DNA of 64,000 bases from assembly GCA_022495995.1 (NCBI GenBank), contig JAFEMH010000342.1, positions 620,001 to 684,000 of the forward strand. The letters run 5' to 3'. Positions 21,770 through 33,200 of the stretch are shown here, in pieces. Made by a program: the position numbers and the translations under genes. The notes beneath the pieces were generated by a model. It saw only the letters and a program-made list of their open reading frames with translations. It had not been told where the DNA came from and did not search any database. Origin of the DNA: Adenophora triphylla var. japonica. Its lineage: Eukaryota; Streptophyta; Magnoliopsida; Asterales; Campanulaceae. The number at the start of each line of letters is the position of its first letter. The stretch's first letter is position 1.

Positions 21770-22825
21770 ATGGATCCCAATAATCCTTATTTCAACACTC
21801 AGAATTTAAGTAATTTTCCACCAAATTACTTCAATCCTAATGATTTTCAATCGCCAAATCAATTTTATTATCAACCAAATGCCATGCCTTCAGCTGTACC
21901 CACATGGAATCCATATTATGGTATGCAATTTCAACGACCTCCACAACCACCACTACCCTCTCAAGAATCAGAATATCCCGAATATTCAACACAAATGGTT
22001 CTGGGTAGCAATAGCGGTGCTGATGAAGCTACTCCAACTCCAGATGCAGGAGGTTCAACCACTAGTCGGAGAAAAATTGTCAAATGGAGCACGAAAGACA
22101 ATATAGTGCTAATCAGTGGGTGGATTAAGTTTGGAACCGACAGTGTTGTTGGAAAAAATCAGAAGAGTGAAGCGTTTTGGGGTAAGATTGTTGAATATTG
22201 TAACGAACATTGTGAATTTAACCCTCCCCGTGACGTAGTTTCATGCAAAAATCGTTTCAATTATATAAACGCCAAATTGGGCAAATGGGTAGGTGCATAC
22301 GATAATGCAAAGCGTATGCAACAAAGCGGGTGGTCGGAGAATGATGTTTTGAAAAAAGCTCACGAATTATATAAAAGTGTTAACAATAGCACTTTTAATT
22401 TGATGGACGAGTGGATAGCTACCCAAGATCAACCACGCTACGCAAGTCAGGTTGGAGGAAATACTGGATCAGATAGCAGTGGATCTAAAAGAGCACGAGA
22501 AGGAGATGTAGGTGATTCAAGCTCGGTTGGATCCATTCCTCGTCCTATGGGAAGGGAGGCAGCTAAGAAAAAGGTGGGGAAGAAAAAAGTGGGGTTGTCA
22601 CCGGTAAAGGAACAAAAGTGGTCAGAATTCAAACAATTCAAAGAGAAAGAATTGGAACGAATGGACAACTTAGTCTCAGAACAAGAGAAGGCAAACAATA
22701 TTGCCATTAACAAGACACGGGCTAAAAATAGGAAAATGTGGATGCATGTGAGTCAAATGGAGTCTCGCGATCATCATCAACAACAACTTTTTGAAATGTT
22801 GACTGAAGAGCTATTTGGCAATTAA
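21770..22825 (+). CDS. PIF/Harbinger ORF1 (trihelix/Myb-like DNA-binding protein)
   Basis: A 351-residue intact frame starts at the first ATG after an AT-rich leader. Residues ~1-75 are Asn/Pro/Gln-rich and disordered. At ~100-200 lies a SANT/trihelix-like domain with spaced tryptophans (VKWSTKDNIVLISGWIKFG, AFWGKIVEYCNEHC, VSCKNRFNYINAKLGKW). This is the plant 'glutathione transferase-like/no apical meristem-associated' type of Harbinger ORF1. A basic patch follows (REAAKKKVGKKKVG), then a C-terminal helix rich in E/K/Q. In the family this protein binds the element ends and helps import the transposase into the nucleus. There is no frame damage, unlike its partner gene. Confidence 0.88.
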   Translation: MDPNNPYFNTQNLSNFPPNYFNPNDFQSPNQFYYQPNAMPSAVPTWNPYYGMQFQRPPQPPLPSQESEYPEYSTQMVLGSNSGADEATPTPDAGGSTTSRRKIVKWSTKDNIVLISGWIKFGTDSVVGKNQKSEAFWGKIVEYCNEHCEFNPPRDVVSCKNRFNYINAKLGKWVGAYDNAKRMQQSGWSENDVLKKAHELYKSVNNSTFNLMDEWIATQDQPRYASQVGGNTGSDSSGSKRAREGDVGDSSSVGSIPRPMGREAAKKKVGKKKVGLSPVKEQKWSEFKQFKEKELERMDNLVSEQEKANNIAINKTRAKNRKMWMHVSQMESRDHHQQQLFEMLTEELFGN

Positions 22826-23133
22826 TGTGTGTATTCTAGCTTTATGTCAATTTTCTGCACTGATGTACTACTTTCAAGATTCTCAGTATGTAACTTTACC
22901 TTTTAATTAAATCTATGTAATTCTATTGAATTGAAGCTTCAAATCCGTCAACCACGACCACTCATTTGTTATCCTTTAACTAACTCAATTCAATAGAAGC
23001 TTCAAATCCGTCAACCTCAACCACTCATTTTATAATAAATAACACTCTCTTCTTTCATTCTTCCTACACCAAACACATTCTTCTTTCCTTCTTCCTACAT
23101 CAAACATTCTCTCCTTTCCTTCCTTCTACATCA

Positions 23134-24405
23134 ATGGATCCATCTGGATTTCTTCCTTTTGATGTCGAAGCCTACAAAAGGCAACTTGAAATTGAGGAGA
23201 GTTTTATCATGAACGAGTTTTTTGATGATAAAACTCCGAAAAAAACTCGAAAAAATTTGAAAAGAGATCACGCTTTGCACAATAAGAGCCTGATTGATGA
23301 CTACTTTTCCGAAAATGCTATGTATAAAGATTATTTTCGGCGCCGATATCGGATGCAGAAACATGTATTCCTCCGCATCGTCGAGGATCTTTCAAGCCAT
23401 GACATGTACTTCACACAAGGATCCGATTGTTCCGGCAGAGAAGGCCTATCTCCATTAGCAAAATGTACCGCAACCATGCGATTGTTAGCATATGGTATGT
23501 CTGCTGGTTCTATTGATGAATACATTAAAATAGGGAAAACTACAGCGTTTGAGGAATTACGGAGATTCTGCAAGGGGGTCATTCAATTGTACGAGCAAGA
23601 GTACTTGAGAGCCTCAAACGAAGCTGACCTGCAAAGAATACTTGAAGTCAGTGAGAAGCGGGGGTTCCCAGGGATGATCGGGAGTATTGATTGCATGCAC
23701 TGGGAGTGGAAAAATTATCCTACTGGTTAGGAAGGTCAATTTACTAGAGGTGATAAGGGAACCACTACGGTTATTCTTGAAGCCGTTGCAAGTCATGATT
23801 TATGGATCTGGCATGCCTTTTTTGGATGTCCGGGAGCATTAAACAATATAAATGTTCTGGACCGATCGCCAATTTCCGATGATCTTGAAGCAGGAAATAC
23901 TCCACGAGTCAATTTCTTTGTGAATGAATGCCAGTATAATATGACATATTATCTTGCTAACGGTATCTACCCCTTTTATCCGACCTTCGTCAAATCCGTT
24001 AAACTTCCTCAAAGTGAAGAAGACAAGTTATTTGCAAAATACCAGGAGGCATATCGGAAGGATATAGAACGGGCATTTGGAGTGCTCCAAGCTCGATTTA
24101 AAATCATTCGAGAACCAGCTCGAATGTGGCAGATAGAGGACTTGGCTATGATCATGAGAGCATGTATTATATTACATTATATGATCGTTGAGGATGAACG
24201 TGGTACGTATTCTCAAAATTGGCTTAACTATCAGGATCAGCCCCGGGCAAGTGGGTCTAGTACACAACAACCATTCTCAACTGAGGTATTACCAGCGTTT
24301 GAAAATCATGTACGTACTAGATCGGATTTGCGTGATCAAAGGGCTCATAAACAATTGCAGAACGATCTAGTCAAACATGTATGGGCAAAGTTCGCAAATC
24401 AGTAA
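23134..24405 (+). pseudogene. PIF/Harbinger DDE transposase, inactivated
   Basis: A single 423-codon frame is interrupted only by TAG at 23728-23730, where the family has Trp in a segment like NCPTAWKG. The order is HTH-like N-terminus (YFRRRYRMQKHVFLRIVEDL), MRLLAYGMSAGSIDEYI, then DDE_Tnp_4. The first Asp is present in GSIDCMHW. The second catalytic Asp is replaced by Asn: PGALNNINVLD, codon AAT at 23845-23847, where relatives read ND-INVL. The glutamate is kept in DIERAFGVLQARF. Two independent losses make it dead. It follows ORF1 by about 300 bp, a spacer containing a ~60-bp tandem duplication (22934-23031). Confidence 0.92.
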
Positions 24406-24949
24406 TTTTTAAATTTTATTGTTCTGTGAGTCGAGTCTATGTATCGTATGCTTTTTTGTTTTTCATCATTTGTGGAACGAGCTAAGTTTATTGTAACTTT
24501 TCTTATTTTTATTAAAATTAAAATATTCTCGTATTTATTTAATTGCTTCGAAAAAAAATTAATTAAGTGTGAATTAAAAAAATTAAAAAAAAATCTCGAA
24601 TTTATAAATAAAAATATTAATAATTTATTTTTTTAATAATAAATTATTATTATTTTTATTATTTTTTTAATTATAAAATTAAATATTGTAAATAAAATAA
24701 AAAGTGGTGGGGTATAGAATGATGAGTTGGAGTTGGTCTTATGAAAAACTAGTTTTTTCTTAAGATATGAAAAAACGTGTTTTCAAATTAAGCGGTGGCA
24801 ATTTTGTAAATACTGGCAACCATGTTCAAAATAAACGGTGGCATTTTTGTAATTACTGGTTTCCCAGTTTATGCCAAATACATTTAACAAACCGCCATTG
24901 TGATAAAGTGCCGCTCATGTATCACAAATTGCCGGTGAAAAAGTGCCGA

Positions 24950-25515
24950 TTCAATTTAACAAAGTGCCGGTGTAACCGACACCGGCAATTTGTTTAATCG
25001 GCACCGGCACTTTTACACGGGCACTTTTATAAACATGAACCGGCACTCTTCACACCGGCACTCGTTAAACTAAAGCGGCACTTTGTTACACTAATATTTT
25101 TACCGGCTCTCAAAAACACAAGCACCGGCATTCAAAAACCATGAACTGGCATTCAAAATCACGTACACCGCACTCAAATACACGTACACCGGCACTCAAA
25201 AACACCGATAATCATTTTTTCGGCATTCAAAAAATATGGACTGCACTCTATTATACACTAACCGGCACTCCAAAATACATGGATCGGCGCTCCAAAACAC
25301 ATACTGGCATCTAATTACCTACCCACCAATGCATCAAATTCTCAAATGGTACTTAAATTAACATGTATGCGCACTCGAAAAAACATAGACTGGCATTCAA
25401 AAAACAATCCTCAAACTTCCAAAATAAACTGGCACTCAAAAAGACAAAAACTGGCATTAGTTTGAACTGGAACGGGCACATTTTATACTCAAATCAACAG
25501 AGGAATACCGGCATT
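24950..25515. repeat. Dispersed 'ACCGGCACTC' repeat zone inside the Harbinger element
   Basis: The word (A)CCGGCACT(C) or a close variant recurs more than 15 times in ~560 bp, separated by 10-30 bp of A-rich DNA. Repeats are mostly in the same orientation; the first ones near 24900-24980 appear inverted as 'agtgccg'. Such subterminal motif clusters resemble transposase-binding arrays. No gene is seen from here to the element end. Confidence 0.7.
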
Positions 25516-26042
25516 GCAAGAAGAACGGTGAAGGAATTGAGAGGTTAGAGTTAGGTCTTTGCCTTAGGTTAATTGGTTTTGATGGGAAGACGCCGATGAA
25601 CGGGAGAGAGGGACATGGAATGGTGAGGTCGGAATTGTCGTTGAATCAATGGGAGGGAGTAGGCTAGGTTGTTGTTGATTTTAGAGGGAGGAATTCGATG
25701 GAGGTTTGGCCGGAGCTAGGTGAAGGTCGACGGTGATGGAGGTTGAATTGGGTTGAATTTGCCGGAGAAGGAGAGCTAGGTTAGGGAGCTTGGGGGACTA
25801 GTAATGGCTTTTGTGCGTATAGAGAAGAGGAATCCGGATAGAGAGAGAAAGGGTGAGGTTGAAGGCCGGGTTGTTGTCCGTTGAGGTGAGATAGGGAGGA
25901 GCTTGGCCGTGATGGAGGGAGTTGTTCCCCGGGGAAGAAGACGCACAGAAGACGCAGAGTGAGGTTTGCGTATAGAGAGAGAGAGAGAGACCGGATAGAG
26001 AGAGAAAGAGAGAGAGCCGTGTGTGTTGTTAACGGGAAAACA

Positions 26043-26070
26043 CGTTTTTTGTTAAGCTTAACAAAAAACG
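26043..26070. other. Perfect 28-bp palindrome
   Basis: CGTTTTTTGTTAAG followed directly by CTTAACAAAAAACG forms a loopless palindrome, with weaker pairing on both sides. It lies near the right end of the Harbinger element. Confidence 0.7.
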
Positions 26071-26170
26071 CGTTTTTTGTGAGTTTTTCGCGATGAGTTG
26101 GGAGGAGTTGAATTTTAAACTAAACTAGCTTATTGTGAGAGGTGTAGTTGAGAAAGTAGTTGAATGATAA

Positions 26171-26882
26171 AGGGCCTGTTTGATAACCAAATTAAGATCT
26201 TAATTTGGAACACTTTAAGAGATTAAAAAATTAAGCTTGTTTCGTAAGGTAAATTTGAATCACTTAAATAATTAAGATTGTCTTAAAAAAGGTTATTAAT
26301 TTTAAGTGGACAAGGAGTAGCTTAACAAGGTAAGAGGTGGAAAGAATGAGAAGAAAAGGGAATGAGTTCAAATCCACACATCAACATATTTTATTTATTT
26401 ATTTATTGTTACTTCCTTTTGTTGAAATATTTTTTCTTTTCATACAAATTATATTTGATCAAGTATGAAAATATAATTTTTTTAATATTAACATTTAATA
26501 ATATTTTTATTAAAGTATCATTATATAATTTTTTTTATTATTTGTCAACATTTGTGATCATATTTACCAAACTAATCAAGATAAATATTATTATGGGATA
26601 AAGAAGTACAAATAAAAATATTTAAATATTATAAGATTAAAATTTACTTATAATAATAATAATAATGTATATGTCAATAATGAATTTATTTTATTATAAA
26701 ATCATAAATATTATTCATATAATATTTTAAATGTTGAGTTGAAATTCTGAAAATTTAGATGTAAGTGATTTGTCATTATCAAACAAACATAAGTCTTCAA
26801 AATTCAGCAACTTAATGATTTCAGCTCTTAATTTTCAGCTCTATATTTTCAGAGCTTAATTTTCAGTTTTACCAAATAGGCC
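26171..26882. mobile_element. AT-rich MITE nested in the Harbinger right end
   Basis: Ends are AGGGCCTGTTTGATAA and the complement of AGGGCCTATTTGGTAAAA. The interior is AT-rich and non-coding. A TAA may be duplicated at the flanks (asymmetric by one base). The superfamily is not certain; hAT- and Harbinger-type MITEs both use GGGCC-like ends. Confidence 0.6.
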
Positions 26883-27249
26883 CTAAGTGAATGGAGAGAA
26901 AAGATGAGGTGTCGATATTAGGATAGTTGAATGTTTTTTGATAGTTGACTTATTGGACATGGTCTTAAAAACTAATAGGATGGTTAAATTTGCCCAAAAC
27001 AAAAATACAAGCTTAATTGAGATGAGTTGAGAAACGCATATGAATGCGTACGATCTCTAGAGCCTTCTAAAAATGAAACCCTAAAAACTCGTATGGCTTG
27101 GTCGGGTTGGTTCTAGACCTTTCTTTCTTCATCATTACTTCCTTTACATTTTCCTTGCGCCCATTTCTACGCCAGACCAGACCAGACCAGACCCAGCCCT
27201 AATCATCTATCTTCAGTGCTGTTTTCTTCTCCCAAAAGAAAAAGAAAGA

Positions 27250-30200
27250 ATGGGCGACGAGTTTAAACTTGATTTGGCCGAACTACGACAGCTTCAAACC
27301 ATTGCAAAGCGTCCTCGCATCCTTTCTCTCATTTCTTCCGAAATTCGCAACTTGGAAAAGGTATTCTTTTCTTATTTCTTTCAATGTTTGATTATTTGTT
27401 CAATTGCCTTAGTCTATTTCTGCACTTGAAATTCTTTTTGAGCTCTCTCAACCTAAATGACTGTCAATTTTAAGAAATTATCTGTCACTTATATGAGTGT
27501 CCAATTTTAATTAAGTCATTAAATCTATATTTATAAGAAACCACTTCTCCTAATTTAGTGGCAACTGACCATTTACTTTATAGAATTATAGTCTGCTCTT
27601 TAAGCAATTTTAGTGGCACCAGACCATTTAAATTATAGAATTACTGCCTTCGCCCACTATTATATGCAAAAAATTTTAATTTTTGGGCCTTATATATAAA
27701 AGCAAATATCATCAATTACAATACAAAACTCATTAAGTACGACTGTAATTAAAGCTATTTTACCAAAAATATCCCTAATTAATTATTCATTTTCAAAGTT
27801 TACTGTCAACAGGCCATTATAGTCTTGCTATTATGTAACTATTTTTTTTTAAATAAGCTACTCCCTCTGTCCCGGGAAGATAGCCCATATTTTAATTGTT
27901 AATTTGATTAAAATTTGACCAACAATTGTTGTAAGTTTAATGATGTTGGAAATGGGTTTAGAAATTCGGTTTGACCTAATTATGACATAAATTTCTAGTG
28001 TGTTTCACTAAATGAATACATGAAACACATTACAAAATTGTAATCTATGCTTTTATTTTTTCAAAAGCATTTCCGGGTGAATGAAAAATTAATGGCTCAA
28101 GTATGTAACTAAATAAGGTTATTTGAAGAGTTTTGGGGATTAAAGAATGACATTGATTAAAGAAGGAAAAGGGGTGAGCATTTTTATATGGATCCATTCC
28201 AAGGAAGAGACAATAAAGTGGTGTCCTCTTAGGTATATCCAAGTAGCCCATATTGGGCTAGCCTTTGGCTAGCTCAACAATCCTACTCGAATGGTATTTG
28301 AGCCACATGCGCAGCGTGCAAAGGGCACTTTAGAAGCATACTTTGCATTTCACATCGGGAGCTCTAGAGCCTTAGACTTTTAACAAATTCAGTTAAGGGT
28401 TTGGGTGCAACTATGCATGTTCGCCAAAAGGGACCCTTGCCTCTTCGAAAACTATAAATAGTACCCCCCTCTTGGTCAGTCAGTTCACTTCACTTCACTT
28501 GCATCCAGAAGCACAAACTAGCATTAAAAGCATCCTTCTTCTTGCATTCAGAGTCAGAAAAAAGTTTCGGACATTTAGTAGTTCGCCGAAGGCTTCCATT
28601 GTTGTGCTGCAATAAGAAGTTAGTTACCTGTTGCAGTAATGCATGATAAGGTTTTCCTACCTTTCACTGTTGTGGTGGGGACCCTTCCCCGGACTCTCGC
28701 TACGCAGGGATGCTTTGTTGCAACGGGCTGCCCTTTACTATTACTCATTTGGTATGGCAAAACAGGAGGGAGGGAAAAGAGTAGGGATTGACTTTGTTGT
28801 TGTTGTTGTTTGTTAGAAGGGAAAATGGATGAAGAGAAATGAAATCATAACTTAAAAAGATTCCCCACTCAAATCGGGGAGATTAGTGGAGGAAAAATGT
28901 GAAGAAATGTTGACCATTATAATTCATGTATTTTTAAAAGAACAATTGAACCCTCACCCATATCTGTACTTCGTTTAGTATTGAGAGCATAAAGGTCATA
29001 TGTCAAAGTCCTCATTTCTATAACATGTATTCCGGTTTAGATTTATAATGCCCCAAGATGATTATCAAATTTTCTTTGAATTTCCTGATTCGCTTTTGCC
29101 ATTTACAATGACCCATTGCGCACTTACATTGGTTATAATGTACACATGGATTCATACATTTGTGCTAGTAAAATTACCTTAAAGTCAACTTCATATTTTT
29201 TGTTATGTACTCCCTCCGTCCCAAAATGTTTGTCCCATTTGACTTTTTTGTTGAACTTTGACCACAAATTTATTAGAGATTAATCATGTTCATGAAATTC
29301 TAAAAGTTGTTGTTGATAATATTATTAATGGTGAATCAATAGGAATTTTTAGAATTTCATGAACATAATTAAATTTGTCATATATTTGTGGTCAAAGTTC
29401 AACAAAAAAGTCAAATGGGACAAACATTTTGGGACGGAGGGAGTAATAATTAAGAAATGTTTGCTCATTTCGGGGTGGAGGGATTAGCAAGGAGCTAATG
29501 CATTTGAGATTACTGAGATGTTGGAGGTAGCATTGGAGTTGGTAAAGATGAAGCCTTTGCCATGGATTATCATTTGAGTTGTATCAAGGTGTTCAACTAT
29601 AAGTGGAGGTTGACTAGACTGAACTTGGACCCTTTTAGCTTGATTTTCTCATACTTATTCAGCAGTGCTTTTGGCCATAGTTGTTAAAGGCGTTCGCTTC
29701 TCTCGCCCGCCTCGCCATATTGGCGCCTGGGAGGTTACACCGCCTCTTCAGACTCTGGCGGTCGTTTTGAAAAAGCGATCAACGCTAAAAAAAATCCGAG
29801 TCAAAATAGGAATTGCAAAGTGTCAAATTGGGATTCTAGGGTTTCCAATTTTATGGAAACATCGTCAATTTAAGGAAATCCGAGTTCGATTAGGAAATCG
29901 ATTAGCAAATCCGAGTTCTATTATGAAATTGATTATGAAATCGATTATAAAAATCGATTAAGAAATCAATTTCACGGAAGTAAACCAAGGACCGACTCAC
30001 CATTGACGACGCCGACGAACGACGACGATCGCAAATCAAGGTTTAGCGTCGACTTCAGGTTCGCGAATCGCGATCGACTTCAGGTTCGCTGCGTATTGTT
30101 TTTTTTTTTGTCTCTTCTTGGTTTGCGACTTGCGTTGAGTATTTCTTACTTTTTTTTTTCTTTTCTTTTCTTTCAACAGCAAACAACGTTAGTTACGTTA

Positions 30201-33200
30201 CTCTCCTTTTTTTTTTTTTTATAGCGTGCTTCCTTTTTTCATGGTTTTTAAGTTTTTTTTTTCCTTTGTTTAATTGTTTAATTATTGTTTTTTTCTAGTT
30301 TTAAGTCGATGTTTAAATTTATTTTTTCATAAAACAAGAACATCCTTTTGTTATTTTTTAAATAATGTTCTTTCTGTCGGCTGTGAGATCATTATTAACA
30401 ATGTCGAACATCACCTCTACTAATTCTAAACGGAAGGATCCATGTTGGAAGTACGTGACATTAAAAGATGAAAAAAACACAAATAATACAACATGTAATT
30501 TTTGTGGACTTGAGTTCGAGAGGTGGGATATTAAGAGCCAAGCATCATATCGTTGGTGGAAATCCTAATGTAAGGGATTGTGAGAGTGTGCCAGATGATG
30601 TTAAAGAAGAAATTAAAACATTTATGGGCATAAAGCAACAAGTTAAGGAAAAACGAATTTTCAATAAAGATATTCATCAGCAAAGGATAAGAGAAGAAAC
30701 TATGAGAAGTTATGGGGATGAACTTGATGGTGAGGATGGCGAAGAACAAGGTCATTCAATTAAAAAGTCAAAGATACAAACTAGAGGGCGATGGATAATT
30801 TTGTTAGTCATGGTGGCTCAACAACAAAAAACATGAAGAAACAAAAGAGTGAGAATGAGGAAGCATTGAAAGTGCTTAGAAAGCAAAGCATGTTCATCTT
30901 TAGCTAGATGGTTTTATGATGCGGGGATACCATTTAATGCAGCGAAATATGATAGTTTCCAAGAAGCAATCAATGATGTCGGTAGATGTGGTGTGATTGA
31001 AAGCTCCGAGTTACCATGAATTGAGAGTTCCTTTATGAAGAAAGAAGTGGAAGTCAGAACAATGTTATGGAGGATCATCGACAAGAGTGGAAGACATATG
31101 GTTGCTCTATTATGTCGAGATGGGTGGAAGGACAAGAGAGAGCGAACTTTGATTAATTTTCTAGTCAGCAGTCCTAAAGGGAGTATGTTTCTAAGGTCAG
31201 TTGATGCTTGATTATTGCAAAACCGGAGATAGGCTATGTGATTTGCTCAGTCAAGTTGTGGAGGAAATCGGTCCGGAGAATGTTATACAAGTTATAACCG
31301 ATAATGCTTCCAATATGAAAAGTCTTTGGTAAGTAATAATTTGATATCATAATTAGTATGTTTATGTAATTGTTCTAATTATTATTTTATTCTCTTTTAC
31401 ATAAGGTGAGAATTTAATGGAAAAATATACACATTTATTCTCGGGACACCACGCTACGTCATCGTACGGACTTGATGTTGGAGGATATTTTTAACATTCC
31501 AAGAATGAAAAAAGTATTTGAACGGGCTATGAAGTTGAATAGCTACATTTATGGACGTCCTGGGGTCGTGAATATGATGAGGAAGTTCACCAAGCTGGAT
31601 TTAGTGAGACCAGCAAAGACTCGATTTGCAACAGCATTTCTTACTCTCTCGAGGTATGAGAAGGTAAAGAAAGAGTTAAGGGCAATGTTTATTTCCGATG
31701 TTTGGAAGAATAGCAAATGGGCAAAGGAAGAAAAAGGTAAACAAGCAACTAAAACCATCATGGATGCTAGATTTTGGAAGGTGGCTAAAGAGGCTCTTTT
31801 GGTCGCCGGTCCTCTTTTTTATGTCCTTCGATTAGTTGATGGTGAGACAAAGGCTCCTATGCCATATACTCCTTCCGTCCCACCGATCTTAAGAAAACTT
31901 TCCATTTTGGGCGTCCCACCAATCTTAAGAATTCCCAAAATGGAAAGTTTTTATCACTATTCTCTCCACTCATTCTCTCTCCTATATTATTTTAATACTC
32001 ACAACACCATTATAATTTACTATTCCCTCCACTCATTCTCTCTCCTATTTTACTATTACACTCACAACATTTACAATTTCCTTAATCCCCGTGCCATTTG
32101 TAAATTTCCTAAGATCGACGGGACGGAGGGAGTATCTATGAAGCCATGGATAGAGCGAAGGAAAAAATTGCAAAGAATTTTGAAGAGGAGTATTCGGTTT
32201 TTCGTATCGCAGTGGGAAGATCGCTAAATGTCTTGACGAATTAAATATTCACGAGGATCAAGAGGTTTGGGATGGGTTCGTTAAATGTCTTGAGAGATTG
32301 ATACCCGACACAAATACTCAAGATCAAATAACCAGACAATTGAAGGTTTATACAAATGCAGAAGAATCATTTGGCTCGGTGACGGCTAAAAGGCAACGAT
32401 ACACGATTGCTCCGGGTAATATTTTATTTATAATTTGATGGATTTCATGTTTATAGTATAACAGCTATGAGTATTAACTTGTTGTTTCTTCAATTCGTAG
32501 GTGAGTGGTGGAGGCTTTATGGTAAATCAACTCCAGAATTGCGAGAGTTTGCTATGAAAATCACTAACTTGACTTGTAGTGCTTCTGGATGCGAGAGGAA
32601 TTGGAGTTTCTTCGAGCATGTATGTATACAAAATTTAAAAAGTGTGAGTTAGCAATAATATAAACGTTAATTCATGTAGCCTTGTACTAATTTGGATTAA
32701 AATAATTACAGGTTCAATAAGAAGAGGAATAGGTTGGATCAAACCAAGTTAAATGACTTGGTCTTCGTAAAATATAACAGAGCTTTAAGACGACGCTACC
32801 AATCCCGATATACAATCGATCCAATTTGTTTGGATGAAGTTGATGAATGTGATGAATGGTATACCAAAGATGATGGTGATGAAGTGAATGGTGGTGGATT
32901 AACTTGGGATTTGGTTAGTAATGTGTGTGGCACTGAGGATCGTGCTTATGCTACTAGAGATAGGCCAACCAAATCAACTCCATCACACGGAAGTGATAGG
33001 GGTCCAAGTAGCTCAAGGAAAAAGACAACTACAACGATTAAGGGGGGAGGACAAACTTCAGAGATTCCTAGGCAAAGTAGGCCACCACCACCACCTCTAC
33101 ACCTTCTTGATGAAGATGAGGAAGAAGAGGAAGATATAGAGCTCCTTGAGAAAGCACACGACTTGGATGGGAACGTAAATGATGACGAGGAAGATGTTGA

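Larger units (their letters stand above)
21283..26964 (+). mobile_element. PIF/Harbinger DNA transposon
   Basis: The ends are inverted repeats: GACCATGGGCAATAAG on the left and the complement of GACCATGTCCAATAAG on the right (14 of 16 match). They are flanked by a 3-bp TSD TTA at 21280-21282 and 26965-26967, diagnostic of PIF/Harbinger. The element holds ORF1 and a transposase in the same direction, the usual two-gene layout. Beyond the transposase are ~1.7 kb of repeats and GC-rich leader-like DNA and a nested MITE (26171-26882). Confidence 0.92.

Noticed and set aside
27858..28250. Stowaway-like start 'ctccctctgtcccggg' at 27858
   Set aside because: I could not find the matching right end or a TA pair, so no element is called.
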